The notes beneath the pieces were generated by a model. It made no database searches, had not been told where the DNA came from, and was given only the letters and a program-made list of their open reading frames with translations. A stretch of 64,000 nucleotides of DNA from NCBI RefSeq assembly GCF_000423545.1, contig NZ_AUIE01000022.1, forward strand, positions 62,001 through 126,000, read 5' to 3'. The position numbers and the translations under genes were made by a program. Numbering within the stretch: position 1 is the stretch's first letter; each line of letters starts with the position of its first letter. Of the stretch, positions 1 to 7,967 are shown piece by piece. Source of the DNA: Metapseudomonas resinovorans DSM 21078. GTDB lineage: Bacteria; Pseudomonadota; Gammaproteobacteria; Pseudomonadales; Pseudomonadaceae.

Positions 1-1
1 C

Positions 2-1723
2 TGGTTGCCGCAGCTGGACGCCTACCTCTGCGACCTCAAGGAATCGCAGATCCGCGACGGCCTCCACGTGTTTGGCGAATCTCCCGCAGGACGCTTGCGC
101 GACGACACGCTGCTGTCCCTGGTGCGCATCCCTCGTGGCGACGGCAAGGGCGCCAACGCCAGCCTGCTGCGCGCCCTGGCCAACGACCTGCAACTGGGCC
201 GCGACCCGCTCGACCTCAATTGGGCCGAACCCTGGGAAGGCCCTCGCCCGGCATGGCTGGACGCAGTCAGCAATGAGCCCTGGCGCAGCAATGGCGACAC
301 ACGCGAACGTCTGGAGCTGCTGGCCCTGGGCCTGATCCAGACCACTGACTTCGGCTCCATTGGCCCGGCCAGCGATGCGGTTATCCACAACCTGCGCGCC
401 GTCATCGCCCCCACCCTGGACGCCTGTGGCGATGCCGAGATCGGCGGCGTCCTGGCGGCGCTGGAAGGTCGCTTCGTCCCGCCCGGCCCCAGTGGCGCCC
501 CCAGTCGCGGACGTCTCGACGTGCTACCCACTGGGCGCAATTTCTTCACCGTCGATGTGCGCAACCTGCCCACGCCCACGGCCTGGCGACTGGGTTTCCA
601 GTCCGCCAGCCTGCTGCTGGAACGCCACCTGCAGGACCACGGCGACCACCTGCGCCAGCTCGGCATTTCCGTCTGGGGCACCGCCACCATGCGCACCGGG
701 GGTGATGACATCGCCCAGGCGCTGGCATTGATGGGCGTACGCCCGGTGTGGCAGGCCGGCAGCCAGCGGGTCGAAGACTTCGAGATCCTGCCGCTATCCC
801 TGCTCGACCGCCCTCGGGTGGACGTGACCTTGCGCGTGTCGGGCTTCTTCCGCGATGCCTTCGCCAACCTCATCCGCCTGTTCGACGCGGCCGTGCAGGC
901 CGTGGCCGAACTGGATGAGCCGGAGGATATGAACCCGTTGGCGGCGCGGGTGAAAACGGAAAGCGAACGCCTCACCGACGAGGGCCTGCCCGCCGAGGAT
1001 GCGCGCCTACAAGCCGGTTGGCGCGTGTTCGGTGCCCAACCCGGCGCCTATGGCGCAGGGGTGCAGGGCGCTATCGAGGAACGCCAGTGGCAGGACCGCG
1101 CCGAGCTGGCCGAGGTCTACCTCAACTGGGGCGGCTACGCCTACGGCGCCCAGGATGCCGGCACCCCGGCGCGGGAGCGCTTCGCCCAGCGGCTGCGGCG
1201 GCTGCAAGCCGTGCTGCAGAACCAGGACAACCGCGAGCACGACATCCTCGACTCCAACGATTACTACCAGTTCCAGGGCGGCATGCTCGCCGCCGCTGAA
1301 ACCCTGCGTGGCGAGAAAGTGGCCAGCTACCACGGCGACCATAGCCAGCCGGACCTGCCGCGTATCCGCTCGCTGAAAGAAGAACTGGCTCGCGTGGTCC
1401 GCTCCCGTGCCGCCAACCCGAAGTGGATCGCCGGCATGAAGCGCCACGGCTACAAGGGCGCCTTCGAACTGGCGGCGACGGTGGATTACCTCTTCGCCTT
1501 CGACGCCACCAGCGAACTGATCGACGACCACCAGTACCAACTGCTGGCCGACGCCTACCTGCTGGACGCGGACACCCGCGAATTCATTCGCCAGCACAAC
1601 CCCGAAGCCCTGCGCGACATCGCCGAGCGGCTGGTGGAAGCGCAGCAGCGCGGGCTCTGGGAGAACCCGGGGGAATACCGCGAGGCAATCGAGAACCTGC
1701 TGCTGGATAGCGAGGAGCAGTGA
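2..1723 (+). CDS. cobN: Cobaltochelatase large subunit CobN, C-terminal part (5' end outside window)
   Basis: The frame is open to the left edge, so this is the last 573 residues of a much larger protein. The sequence reads as the C-terminal half of the CobN/BchH-like chelatase large subunit, which binds hydrogenobyrinic acid a,c-diamide and inserts cobalt with ATP-dependent AAA+ partners in the cytoplasm. A TTG at 5 is not the real start, because the codon before it is sense and the homology continues upstream. The chelatase AAA/VWA gene lies 1.8 kb downstream, separated by a DAHP synthase on the other strand, which is the order I recall for P. aeruginosa PA2944-PA2941. Identification rests on overall sequence character and neighbours. 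Confidence 0.9.
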   Translation, partial: WLPQLDAYLCDLKESQIRDGLHVFGESPAGRLRDDTLLSLVRIPRGDGKGANASLLRALANDLQLGRDPLDLNWAEPWEGPRPAWLDAVSNEPWRSNGDTRERLELLALGLIQTTDFGSIGPASDAVIHNLRAVIAPTLDACGDAEIGGVLAALEGRFVPPGPSGAPSRGRLDVLPTGRNFFTVDVRNLPTPTAWRLGFQSASLLLERHLQDHGDHLRQLGISVWGTATMRTGGDDIAQALALMGVRPVWQAGSQRVEDFEILPLSLLDRPRVDVTLRVSGFFRDAFANLIRLFDAAVQAVAELDEPEDMNPLAARVKTESERLTDEGLPAEDARLQAGWRVFGAQPGAYGAGVQGAIEERQWQDRAELAEVYLNWGGYAYGAQDAGTPARERFAQRLRRLQAVLQNQDNREHDILDSNDYYQFQGGMLAAAETLRGEKVASYHGDHSQPDLPRIRSLKEELARVVRSRAANPKWIAGMKRHGYKGAFELAATVDYLFAFDATSELIDDHQYQLLADAYLLDADTREFIRQHNPEALRDIAERLVEAQQRGLWENPGEYREAIENLLLDSEEQ

Positions 1724-1768
1724 GAGAAGCAGGGAGGATTCCCTGAGAGTCCGAGCCGGTGGCCAATG

Positions 1769-1868
1769 CCCTCACCCCAACCCTCTCCCGGAGGGAGAGG
1801 GAGCAGTCGGCGCCAGTCAGGCTCGTGAGTCCCCCCTCTCCTGTTGGGAGAGGGGCCGGGGGTGAGGG
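1769..1868. repeat. Two facing copies of a CCCTCTCCC/GGGAGAGGG hairpin repeat
   Basis: Copy 1 (1769-1801) starts CCCTCACCCC and contains CCCTCTCCC-GGAGGGAGAGGG. Copy 2 (1831-1868) is the same unit in the opposite orientation, ending GGGGGTGAGGG. Together they form a large imperfect palindrome between the convergent cobN and DAHP synthase genes. Related single copies are at 5181-5202 and 25554-25582, so this is a dispersed intergenic repeat family. It could act as a bidirectional terminator, but there is no clear T-tract. Confidence 0.75.
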
Positions 1869-1897
1869 AAGCTCTGGTCCACTCAGAGTCCGGAAGC

Positions 1898-2989
1898 TCA
1901 CCCGCGCAAACGCACTGCTGCCTCCCGCAGGATCGCCTCCGTCCCTGCCCAGCCCAGGCAGCCGTCGGTGATTGAAACCCCGTAGCGCAAATCGCAGGAC
2001 AGCGACTGCGCGCCATCGAATAGGTGGCTCTCGATCATCACCCCGCGCAGGGCGTCCTGGCCGGCCAGGCGTTGGTCGATCACGTCCTGCAACACGGCCG
2101 GCTGGCGCAGCGGGTCCTTGCCGCTGTTGGCATGGCTGCAATCGACCAGGATGCGCGGCGCGATGCCGAGTTTCTCCAGGCCGGCACGGGCGGCCTGCAC
2201 GCTGGCCGCGTCATGGTTGGGCCCCTGGTGACCACCACGCAGCACCAGATGGGTATCCGCGTTGCCGGCGGTCTGCACCAGCGCCGGACGCCCCAGTTCA
2301 TCAATGCCGAAATGCTGGTGGGCATGGGCGGCCGAGCGCATGGCGTCGGTGGCGATACCGAGGCTGCCATCGGTTCCGTTCTTGAAGCCCACGGGCAGGT
2401 CCAGGCCGCTGACCATCTCGCGGTGGATCTGCGACTCGCTGGTGCGCGCGCCGATAGCGGCCCAGCTCAGCAGGTCGTCCAGGTAGCCGGCGACCAGCGG
2501 TTGCAGCAGCTCAGTCGCGACCGGCAGGCCCAGCTCGGCCATCTCCAGCATCAGTCGGCGGCTCAGGGTCAGGCCTTCCGCCATGTCGCCACTGCCGTCC
2601 AGGTGCGGATCGTAGACCAGGCCCTTCCAGCCCACGGTGGTACGCGGCTTCTCGACGTAGGCGCGCATCACCAGCAGCAACTGGTCGCTGACTTCTGGCG
2701 CCAGGGCGGACAGGCGGCGGGCGTAGTCGAGGGCGGAATCCGCATCGTGGATGGAGCAGGGGCCTACCACCACCAGCAGGCGCGAATCTTCGCCATCCAG
2801 CACGGCTCGCACTGCCTCGCGCTGGGCGTTGATCTGGCGGGCAATGGCATGGCTCAGCGGCAGGCGCTGGCGCAGTTCGGCGGGGGTGGGCAGTGGTTGG
2901 GTGCTGCGCGACGTAGGCAGGGCAGTCTCCAGCGCCATGGCGTGGAGTGGCTGTACAGCGGTGGGCAGAACGGAAACGGAAGAATTCAT
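1898..2989 (-). CDS. 3-deoxy-7-phosphoheptulonate (DAHP) synthase, type I
   Basis: Condenses phosphoenolpyruvate and erythrose 4-phosphate, the first step of the shikimate pathway. The 363-residue protein has the type I signatures: GPCSIHD (about 76-82), EKPRTTVGWKG (about 113-123), PVGFKNGTDG and the metal-site VDCSHANSGK. An ATG at 2998 is in frame, but the Shine-Dalgarno CTGAGG abuts it with no spacer and sits 9 nt before the ATG at 2989, so 2989 is the better start. Upstream lie a small aromatic-rich ORF, a strong terminator and an aromatic-rich leader peptide, which point to attenuation control. Which of the Tyr-, Phe- or Trp-sensitive isozymes this is cannot be read from the sequence. 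Confidence 0.92.
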   Translation of the reverse strand: MNSSVSVLPTAVQPLHAMALETALPTSRSTQPLPTPAELRQRLPLSHAIARQINAQREAVRAVLDGEDSRLLVVVGPCSIHDADSALDYARRLSALAPEVSDQLLLVMRAYVEKPRTTVGWKGLVYDPHLDGSGDMAEGLTLSRRLMLEMAELGLPVATELLQPLVAGYLDDLLSWAAIGARTSESQIHREMVSGLDLPVGFKNGTDGSLGIATDAMRSAAHAHQHFGIDELGRPALVQTAGNADTHLVLRGGHQGPNHDAASVQAARAGLEKLGIAPRILVDCSHANSGKDPLRQPAVLQDVIDQRLAGQDALRGVMIESHLFDGAQSLSCDLRYGVSITDGCLGWAGTEAILREAAVRLRG

Positions 2990-3031
2990 GACTGGCATCC
3001 TCAGCCGGCGCGGCTCGATCCGCGCGCGGCG

Positions 3032-3133
3032 CTATCTGGGTGTTCGATTCAACGGTGTCTGGGCTGTAATGGAGCGGCTAAATCGCCAGTCGGAGTTGCG
3101 GTAATAGGTCTGGTAGGTGCGGTAGCTGATCAT
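3032..3133 (-). CDS. Small aromatic-rich ORF between attenuator terminator and DAHP synthase
   Basis: A 33-codon ORF lies between the terminator and the DAHP synthase gene. It has a good Shine-Dalgarno (GAGGA, 7-nt spacer) and begins MISYRTYQTYYRNSDWRF, with four Tyr, one Trp and one Phe in its first 18 residues. An in-frame ATG at 3154 would add seven residues but has a weaker ribosome site. A hairpin (GCGCGG/CCGCGC, plus-strand 3007-3024) follows its stop and lies just before the DAHP synthase ribosome site. It may be a second, translation-level sensor of aromatic aminoacyl-tRNA, or a chance ORF. No homologue is recognised. Confidence 0.45.
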   Translation of the reverse strand: MISYRTYQTYYRNSDWRFSRSITAQTPLNRTPR

Positions 3134-3177
3134 GGTGCGATCCTCGGATTTCATGTGTTTGGCCTTGTGGGCCGGAA

Positions 3178-3217
3178 AACAAAAACCCCCGGTCGGGTTG
3201 CCGACCGGGGGTTTCGT
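3178..3217 (-). terminator. Intrinsic terminator acting as putative attenuator of DAHP synthase
   Basis: On the minus strand, ACCCCCGGTCGG pairs with CCGACCGGGGGT (12 bp, 4-nt loop) and is followed by TTTTTGTTTT. It stands 46 nt after the stop of the leader peptide at 3263-3382 and upstream of the DAHP synthase gene on the same strand, the layout of a transcription attenuator. Confidence 0.8.
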
Positions 3218-3262
3218 GGAGCTTTGGCGGCGACCCTGCTGGAGTGGGCCGCCTGATGGGTA

Positions 3263-3382
3263 TCAGGTCAGCCCGTGGCTAAACCAATACCCATAGAAAT
3301 AGCTGGCCGCAGCGGCCACACGCTCACCTGCCACGGCGCGAGCCGGGGAAGCGATGAGCGAAGTGGAAGCGACGTGCGGCAT
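3263..3382 (-). CDS. Aromatic-codon leader peptide of DAHP synthase attenuator
   Basis: A 39-residue ORF starting ATG at 3382 with GGAG 7 nt upstream. It ends in [13 protein letters not shown], so seven successive codons include three Tyr, two Phe and one Trp, then TGA at 3263. A short complement to its Tyr-Trp codons (GGGTAT) occurs right after the stop (ATACCC), CCTGAT/ATCAGG forms another hairpin there, and the intrinsic terminator follows. This is the classical arrangement in which ribosome stalling at scarce Tyr/Phe/Trp-tRNA would prevent terminator formation. The peptide itself need have no other function. The conclusion comes from sequence layout; I know of no report for this locus. 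Confidence 0.75.
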   Translation of the reverse strand: MPHVASTSLIASPARAVAGERVAAAASYFYGYWFSHGLT

Positions 3383-3505
3383 GACAATCTCCAAAGCGAA
3401 TGCTGGCTAACCTACTGCATCGCCACGCGCCGTTCAATCACTGATTTCTATCGGCGCGTTCGGGCTTTCGCTAACATGCCCGCCATGCGTTTCCAGGAAC
3501 CCGCC

Positions 3506-4507
3506 ATGTCCGACCTTCCCCACTTTCCCCTGAGCGCAGTCGTCGGTTCCGATGAACTGAAACTGGCGCTCTACCTCGCCGCCATCGACCCCGCCATCGG
3601 TGGCGTGCTGATCGAGGGCCCGCGTGGCATGGCCAAGTCCACCCTGGCCCGTGGCATCGCCGACCTGCTACCGGAAGCCCTCTTCGTCACCCTGCCCCTG
3701 GGTGCCAGCGAGGAACGCATCGTCGGCACCCTGGACCTGGATGCGGCGCTCGGCGAAGGCCGCGCACAGTTCTCCCCCGGCGTGCTGGCCAAGGCCCACG
3801 GCGGCGTGCTCTATGTGGATGAAGTGAACCTGCTGCCCGACCACCTGGTGGACCTGCTGCTGGATGTGGCCGCCAGTGGTGTGAACCAGGTAGAACGCGA
3901 CGGCATTTCCCACCGTCACCCCGCGCGCTTCGTGCTGATCGGCACCATGAACCCCGAGGAAGGCGAACTGCGCCCGCAACTGCTGGACCGCTTCGGTCTG
4001 AAGGTGCTGCAGAACGGTCAGCCGCAGCCTGCCGAGCGCGCCGAGATCGTCCGCCGTCGCCTGGCCTTCGACGCCGATCCGCAAGGCTTCATCGCCCAAT
4101 GGAATGGCGCGCAACAGGCCCTGGCCCAGCGCTGCCAGGACGCCCGCGCCCGTCTGGCGGCCATTCCGCTGGACGATGCCGCCCTGGATGAAATCGCCCA
4201 ACGCTGCTTCGCCGCCGGCGTCGACGGCCTGCGCGCCGATCTCGTCTGGCTGCGTGCCGCCCGCGCCCACGCCGCCTGGCGCGGCTCCGATCGCATCGAG
4301 GCTGCGGACATCGACGCCGTCGAGCACTTCGCCCTTGCCCACCGTCGCACCCACACCCCGCCGCCCACCGCACAGCCTCCGCAGTCGCCGCCCGCCCAGT
4401 CGCATACGCAGGCGTCCGGTGGCGAAGGCCAGTGGGGAGAACTGCCCGCACAAGCCGTCCCCATGGGAGAACGGCGCGACCTGCCGCGCTGGCCAAAAAA
4501 GCCCTGA
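3506..4507 (+). CDS. chlD: Cobaltochelatase AAA+ subunit (ChlI-like), zero-frame product of chlD-type gene
   Basis: A 333-residue AAA+ ATPase of the magnesium-chelatase ChlI/BchI family. Walker A is GPRGMAKS (38-45), Walker B VLYVDEVN (101-108), followed by a [20 protein letters not shown] sensor segment. The C-terminus is Pro/Gln-rich ([12 protein letters not shown]), like the linker that joins AAA and VWA domains in ChlD. An upstream in-frame start at 3275 would run antisense over the DAHP leader; ATG 3506 has AGGAAC 7 nt before it and matches the family N-terminus. In Pseudomonas this protein is thought to replace CobS as partner of CobN. The last codons before the stop are CCA AAA AAG, a slippery site. 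Confidence 0.88.
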   Translation: MSDLPHFPLSAVVGSDELKLALYLAAIDPAIGGVLIEGPRGMAKSTLARGIADLLPEALFVTLPLGASEERIVGTLDLDAALGEGRAQFSPGVLAKAHGGVLYVDEVNLLPDHLVDLLLDVAASGVNQVERDGISHRHPARFVLIGTMNPEEGELRPQLLDRFGLKVLQNGQPQPAERAEIVRRRLAFDADPQGFIAQWNGAQQALAQRCQDARARLAAIPLDDAALDEIAQRCFAAGVDGLRADLVWLRAARAHAAWRGSDRIEAADIDAVEHFALAHRRTHTPPPTAQPPQSPPAQSHTQASGGEGQWGELPAQAVPMGERRDLPRWPKKP

Positions 4508-5163
4508 GCATCCGCCCGCGCACGGTCACAGGGGCGGGTGCCCGGCCCAGACCCGGCACTCTCGGCAACGGTCGCAGCGGCGCTCGCCGCGCAGGAATAG
4601 AGGGCGCCATCCAATGGCTGCCGACCCTGCTGCGCGGCCGCCCGCGCAAGTCGGTCGATCTCGTCCGCGCGCCACGCAGCCAGCGCCCCGATGAGCTCTG
4701 GCTGGTGATCGTCGACGCCTCCGCTTCCACCCGCCGCCATGGTGCGTTGTCCCAGGCCAAGGGGCTGCTGGCCGGACTCTTCGAAAATGCCTACCGCCAG
4801 CGCGCCCGCCTCGCCGTGCTCCACGCCACCGGCCGCCAACCGCAGTGGCTCTGGCAAGGCAGCAAGGCCTCTCCCGCCCTGCACCATTGGCTCGCCGAAC
4901 TCGGCGCCGGTGGCGGCACGCCGCTGATCGAGGCCTTGCAGCAATCCGCCCACTGGCTGGCGCGGCGACAACGGCAGAAGCCGGCCGAGGCGCAGCGGAT
5001 GCTGGTCCTCACCGATGGCCGTTTGAAGGAGTGGCCGACGCTTGATCCGCTCAGTTGCCCGACCTTGCTGGTGGATATCGAAGGCGGGGCGATCCGGCTC
5101 GGGCGGGCGAAACAGCTGGCGCAGGAGCTAGGGGCGGAGTACCGGGTCATTTCCGAGCTCTAG
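3506..5163 (+). CDS. chlD: Cobaltochelatase ChlD-like subunit (AAA + VWA) made by -1 frameshift
   Basis: Slipping back one base at AAAAAAG (4495-4501) joins the AAA frame to the VWA frame (4501-5163), giving one 552-residue protein with ChlD architecture: AAA domain, Pro-rich linker, then a von Willebrand A domain with MIDAS motif DASAS (about 404-408), GGGTP and a VLTDGR strand. Read separately, the VWA frame could only start at a GTG (4432) inside the first gene without a convincing ribosome site. ChlI- and ChlD-type subunits from one gene by programmed frameshifting is a published idea for chlD genes accompanying cobN. A sequencing error is unlikely given the intact signals, but is not excluded. 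Confidence 0.75.
4495..4541 (+). promoter_or_regulatory. Programmed -1 ribosomal frameshift signal
   Basis: The heptamer A AAA AAG (4495-4501) is in the reading phase used by E. coli dnaX (codons CCA AAA AAG). After a 6-nt spacer that includes the zero-frame TGA (4505-4507), GCATCCGCCC (4508-4517) can pair with GGGCGGGTGC (4532-4541), nine Watson-Crick pairs plus one wobble. Confidence 0.78.
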
Positions 5164-5180
5164 CGCGCCCTCCCCCCCGG

Positions 5181-5202
5181 CCCCTCTCCCAGAGGCAGAG
5201 GG
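5181..5202. repeat. Copy of the CCCCTCTCCC hairpin repeat
   Basis: CCCCTCT and AGAGGGG flank a short loop in the 49-nt gap between the convergent chlD-type gene and the permease gene. It belongs to the same family as the copies at 1769-1868 and 25554-25582 and may end both transcripts. Confidence 0.6.
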
Positions 5203-5212
5203 GAGACAAACC

Positions 5213-6244
5213 TCACGCCCGCCGTCGCAGCAGTACCGCAAAGAACAGTCCGCCAATCGCCGCCGTGGCGATGCCGATCGGCAAGTCCTGCGGCGCCAGC
5301 AAGGTTCGCGCGGCGACATCGACCCAGACCAGGAACACCGCCCCCAGCAGCGCGCACACCGGCAACAGGCGCCGGTGCTCGGCGCCCACCAGGCGCCGGG
5401 CCAGGTGCGGCAGCATCAGCCCGACGAAGCCGATGGCGCCGCTCAGGGAGACCAGCACGCCGGTCAGCAGGGAAGTGCAGAGGAACACCAGCAGGCGCAG
5501 GCGACGCGGGTCCTGCCCCAGGCTCACGGCGCTCTGTTCGCCGGCCATCAACGCGTTGAGCCCACGCCCCAGGCTGAGCAGGATCAGCAACGACAGGCCC
5601 ACGCAGATACCCGGCAACCAGAGCAGCTCCCAGCGCGCCAGCCCCAGCCCGCCAAGCATCCAGAACACCACGGAGGTCGCTGCGTGAGGGTCGCCGAGAA
5701 ACAGCAGCAGATTGGCCAGCGCCATCATCAGGAACGACACCGCCACCCCGGCCAGCAGCAGCCGATCGCTGGCCAGGCGCCCCTGGCGACTGGCGATGGC
5801 CAGCACCAGCAGCATGCTCAGCAGCGAACCGACGAAGGCCGCCAGAGGCAGGCTGTAGCGACCGAGCACCTCGCCCAGGGCGAGCACCATCACCACCGCG
5901 CCCAGCGCCGCGCCGGAGCTGACACCCAACAGGTGCGGGTCGGCCAGCGGGTTGCGGGTAGCCGCCTGCAGCGCGCAACCGGCCAGCGCCAACCCGGCGC
6001 CCACCAGCGCACCGAGCACTACCCGCGGCGCACGGATCAGCCAGACGATGCTGTCCTGCCCCGCCGTCCAGCTCGACGCCTCCGGCATCAGGCCGAACAC
6101 GCGCTGCGAGACGATGCCCAACACCTGTTCCGGCGCCAGACTCACCGCACCAAAGGCCAGGGAAGCGACGCAGGAGACCAGCAGCACCGCCAGCAGACCG
6201 AGCACCAGCAGGCGATAGCCGCTGGCGCTGCGTACCGGGTTCAT
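5213..6244 (-). CDS. btuC: ABC transporter permease, FecCD/BtuC family (vitamin B12 uptake)
   Basis: A 343-residue, strongly hydrophobic protein of the BtuC/FecCD family, which forms the inner-membrane channel of cobalamin and siderophore importers. Family stretches GCALQAATRNPLADPHLLGV and SGAIGFVGLMLPHLARRLVG are present. The ATG at 6244 overlaps the TGA of the binding-protein gene (ATGA); a GTG at 6250 would add two residues. It is last in the operon receptor-ATPase-binding protein-permease behind a B12 riboswitch, so cobalamin or corrinoid is the best substrate guess. Confidence 0.87.
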   Translation of the reverse strand: MNPVRSASGYRLLVLGLLAVLLVSCVASLAFGAVSLAPEQVLGIVSQRVFGLMPEASSWTAGQDSIVWLIRAPRVVLGALVGAGLALAGCALQAATRNPLADPHLLGVSSGAALGAVVMVLALGEVLGRYSLPLAAFVGSLLSMLLVLAIASRQGRLASDRLLLAGVAVSFLMMALANLLLFLGDPHAATSVVFWMLGGLGLARWELLWLPGICVGLSLLILLSLGRGLNALMAGEQSAVSLGQDPRRLRLLVFLCTSLLTGVLVSLSGAIGFVGLMLPHLARRLVGAEHRRLLPVCALLGAVFLVWVDVAARTLLAPQDLPIGIATAAIGGLFFAVLLRRRA

Positions 6245-7200
6245 GGCCACAACCCGGGATGCAGGGCCGCCGCCAGGGTTTCGATGGCCGTGACGTTATC
6301 CACACTGGGCGTGACCTGCAGGTAGGGCAGCACCACGAAGCGCTTCTCGCGGATCGCACGCACCTGCTGCAGTGCCGGGTGGCTGAGGAGGAATTCGCGC
6401 TTCTGCTCGGCACTGACCACGCCGTAGTCGACGATCAGGATCACCTCCGGGTCGCGCTCCACCACCGTTTCCCAGTTCACCCGCGACCAGCTCGAAGCCA
6501 GATCGTCCATCAGGTTGCGTCCACCGGCCGCCTCGATCAGCGCCTGCGGCATGGCCAGGCGACCCGCCGTGAAGGGTCGGTCCTCACCGCTGTCATAGAG
6601 GAATACGCCCGGCGCCCGCGCGTCTTTCGGCACGCTCTGGCGCACCCGTTCCACCCGGCCACGCAGGTCGCTCACCAGCGCGTCGGCGCGCGGCTCCACA
6701 TCGAAGATGCGCCCCAGGTTGAGCAGGTCGGCGTAGAGATCCTCGAGACGCGCGGCGTCACGCGGCATCACGTGGGCACAGGACTCGGTCAGCTCGTACA
6801 CCGGAATGCCCAGCGGCGCGAGCGTGGCCGGCGTGACCTCGCCCCCCACGTGCATGCCGTAGTTCCAGCCGGCGAAGAACAGGTCGGCACCGGCATTCAG
6901 CAGGTTTTCCACCGAGGAGTAGCGAGGTGCCAGCTCGGGCAGGCCGGTGAGCTGCTCGCGAAACTCATCGTCCAGGGTTTTCCAGCCGCTGATGCCGCTG
7001 TAGCCCGCCATGTTCGGGCGCAGGCCGAGGGCGAGCAGCATGCCGGTCAGGTTGACGTCCTGGCTGACGGCGCGCTGCGGCGCACGCTCGAAACGCACGT
7101 CGCGCTGGCAACTGGTGACGGTGACCGGGTAGTGCCCGGCCTGGGTGAGTGTGGCGACGAACAGCAGACTCGCGCCCAGGGACATGAGAAATGGCTTCAT
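6241..7200 (-). CDS. btuF: Periplasmic binding protein of B12-type ABC importer
   Basis: A 319-residue protein with a signal peptide (hydrophobic 4-20, cleavage near TQA-G) and the FepB/BtuF fold signatures: NLTGMLLALGLRPNMAGYSG near the start and DPEVILIVDYG in the second lobe. It should carry the substrate from the outer-membrane receptor to the permease. It overlaps the permease gene by 4 nt and its start abuts the end of the ATPase gene (stop 7197-7199), so translation is probably coupled. The family also handles ferric siderophores; the riboswitch upstream of the operon is the reason to favour a corrinoid. Confidence 0.83.
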   Translation of the reverse strand: MKPFLMSLGASLLFVATLTQAGHYPVTVTSCQRDVRFERAPQRAVSQDVNLTGMLLALGLRPNMAGYSGISGWKTLDDEFREQLTGLPELAPRYSSVENLLNAGADLFFAGWNYGMHVGGEVTPATLAPLGIPVYELTESCAHVMPRDAARLEDLYADLLNLGRIFDVEPRADALVSDLRGRVERVRQSVPKDARAPGVFLYDSGEDRPFTAGRLAMPQALIEAAGGRNLMDDLASSWSRVNWETVVERDPEVILIVDYGVVSAEQKREFLLSHPALQQVRAIREKRFVVLPYLQVTPSVDNVTAIETLAAALHPGLWP

Positions 7201-7967
7201 CGGGTGATCCAGGTAATCCGTGGGTGACCGGCAACGGGATGGAGGTCCACCAGCGCCTCGGTGCCGAACACCTGCAGCAGCAGGGCTTCAGTCAGCACCT
7301 CGGCCGGTGTGCCGCTGGCCACCAGGCGGCCGCCGTCGAGCACATGGAGGCGGTCGCAGAAGGCGGCGGCCAGGTTGAGGTCGTGGAAGCTGGCGAGAAC
7401 ACCCAGCCCCAGGCTGCGGAGCTGGCGCAGCAGGTCCAGTTGGTAGCGCGGGTCCAGGTGGTTGGTCGGCTCGTCGAGGATCAGGACCTGGGGTTGCTGC
7501 ACCAGGGCGCGGGCCAACAGCACGCGCTGCTTCTCGCCGCCGGACAGGTTTTCGAAGGGCTGGATGCGACGCTCCACCAACCCCACACGCGCCAGCGCCT
7601 CATCCACCAGGCGCTGGTCTTCTTCGCTGTCACCGTCCAGCAACCCCTTGTGCGGCATGCGTCCCATGGCGACCACCTCTGCCACGCTGAGGCCGAAGTC
7701 CTGGGGAAACTCCTGCAGGACCACGGCGATGCGCTGGGCGCTCCAGCGTGGTGATTGCCGCCAGAGGTTGGCGCCCTCCAGCTCGACGCGGCCCTGCTGG
7801 GGGCGATGGAAGCGATAGGCGCAACGCAGCAGGCTGGTCTTGCCGCTGCCGTTGGGGCCGATGAGCCCGACGAATTCGCCCTCCCCCACCACCAGCTCGA
7901 TGCCTTCCAGCAAGGACTGGCCCGGGCTCGGAGCCCAGGCCAGGTCGTGCAGCGAAAGGCGCGCCAT
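7197..7967 (-). CDS. btuD: ABC transporter ATP-binding protein (BtuD/FecE family)
   Basis: A 256-residue ATPase with Walker A GPNGSGKT (37-44), signature LSGGEKQR (141-148), Walker B VLILDEPTNHLD (161 onward) and H-loop ASFHDLNLA. It would energise the BtuC-type permease. ATG at 7967 overlaps the TGA of the receptor gene (ATGA), which fixes this start over an upstream in-frame ATG at 8021 lying inside the receptor gene. Confidence 0.87.
   Translation of the reverse strand: MARLSLHDLAWAPSPGQSLLEGIELVVGEGEFVGLIGPNGSGKTSLLRCAYRFHRPQQGRVELEGANLWRQSPRWSAQRIAVVLQEFPQDFGLSVAEVVAMGRMPHKGLLDGDSEEDQRLVDEALARVGLVERRIQPFENLSGGEKQRVLLARALVQQPQVLILDEPTNHLDPRYQLDLLRQLRSLGLGVLASFHDLNLAAAFCDRLHVLDGGRLVASGTPAEVLTEALLLQVFGTEALVDLHPVAGHPRITWITR

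Noticed and set aside
2024-3256. 410-codon open frame on the plus strand over the DAHP synthase
   Set aside because: Antisense shadow; the minus strand has all DAHP synthase motifs.
4432-5163. VWA frame as an independent gene from GTG 4432
   Set aside because: No convincing ribosome site, long overlap with the AAA gene, and a complete frameshift signal provides a better explanation.
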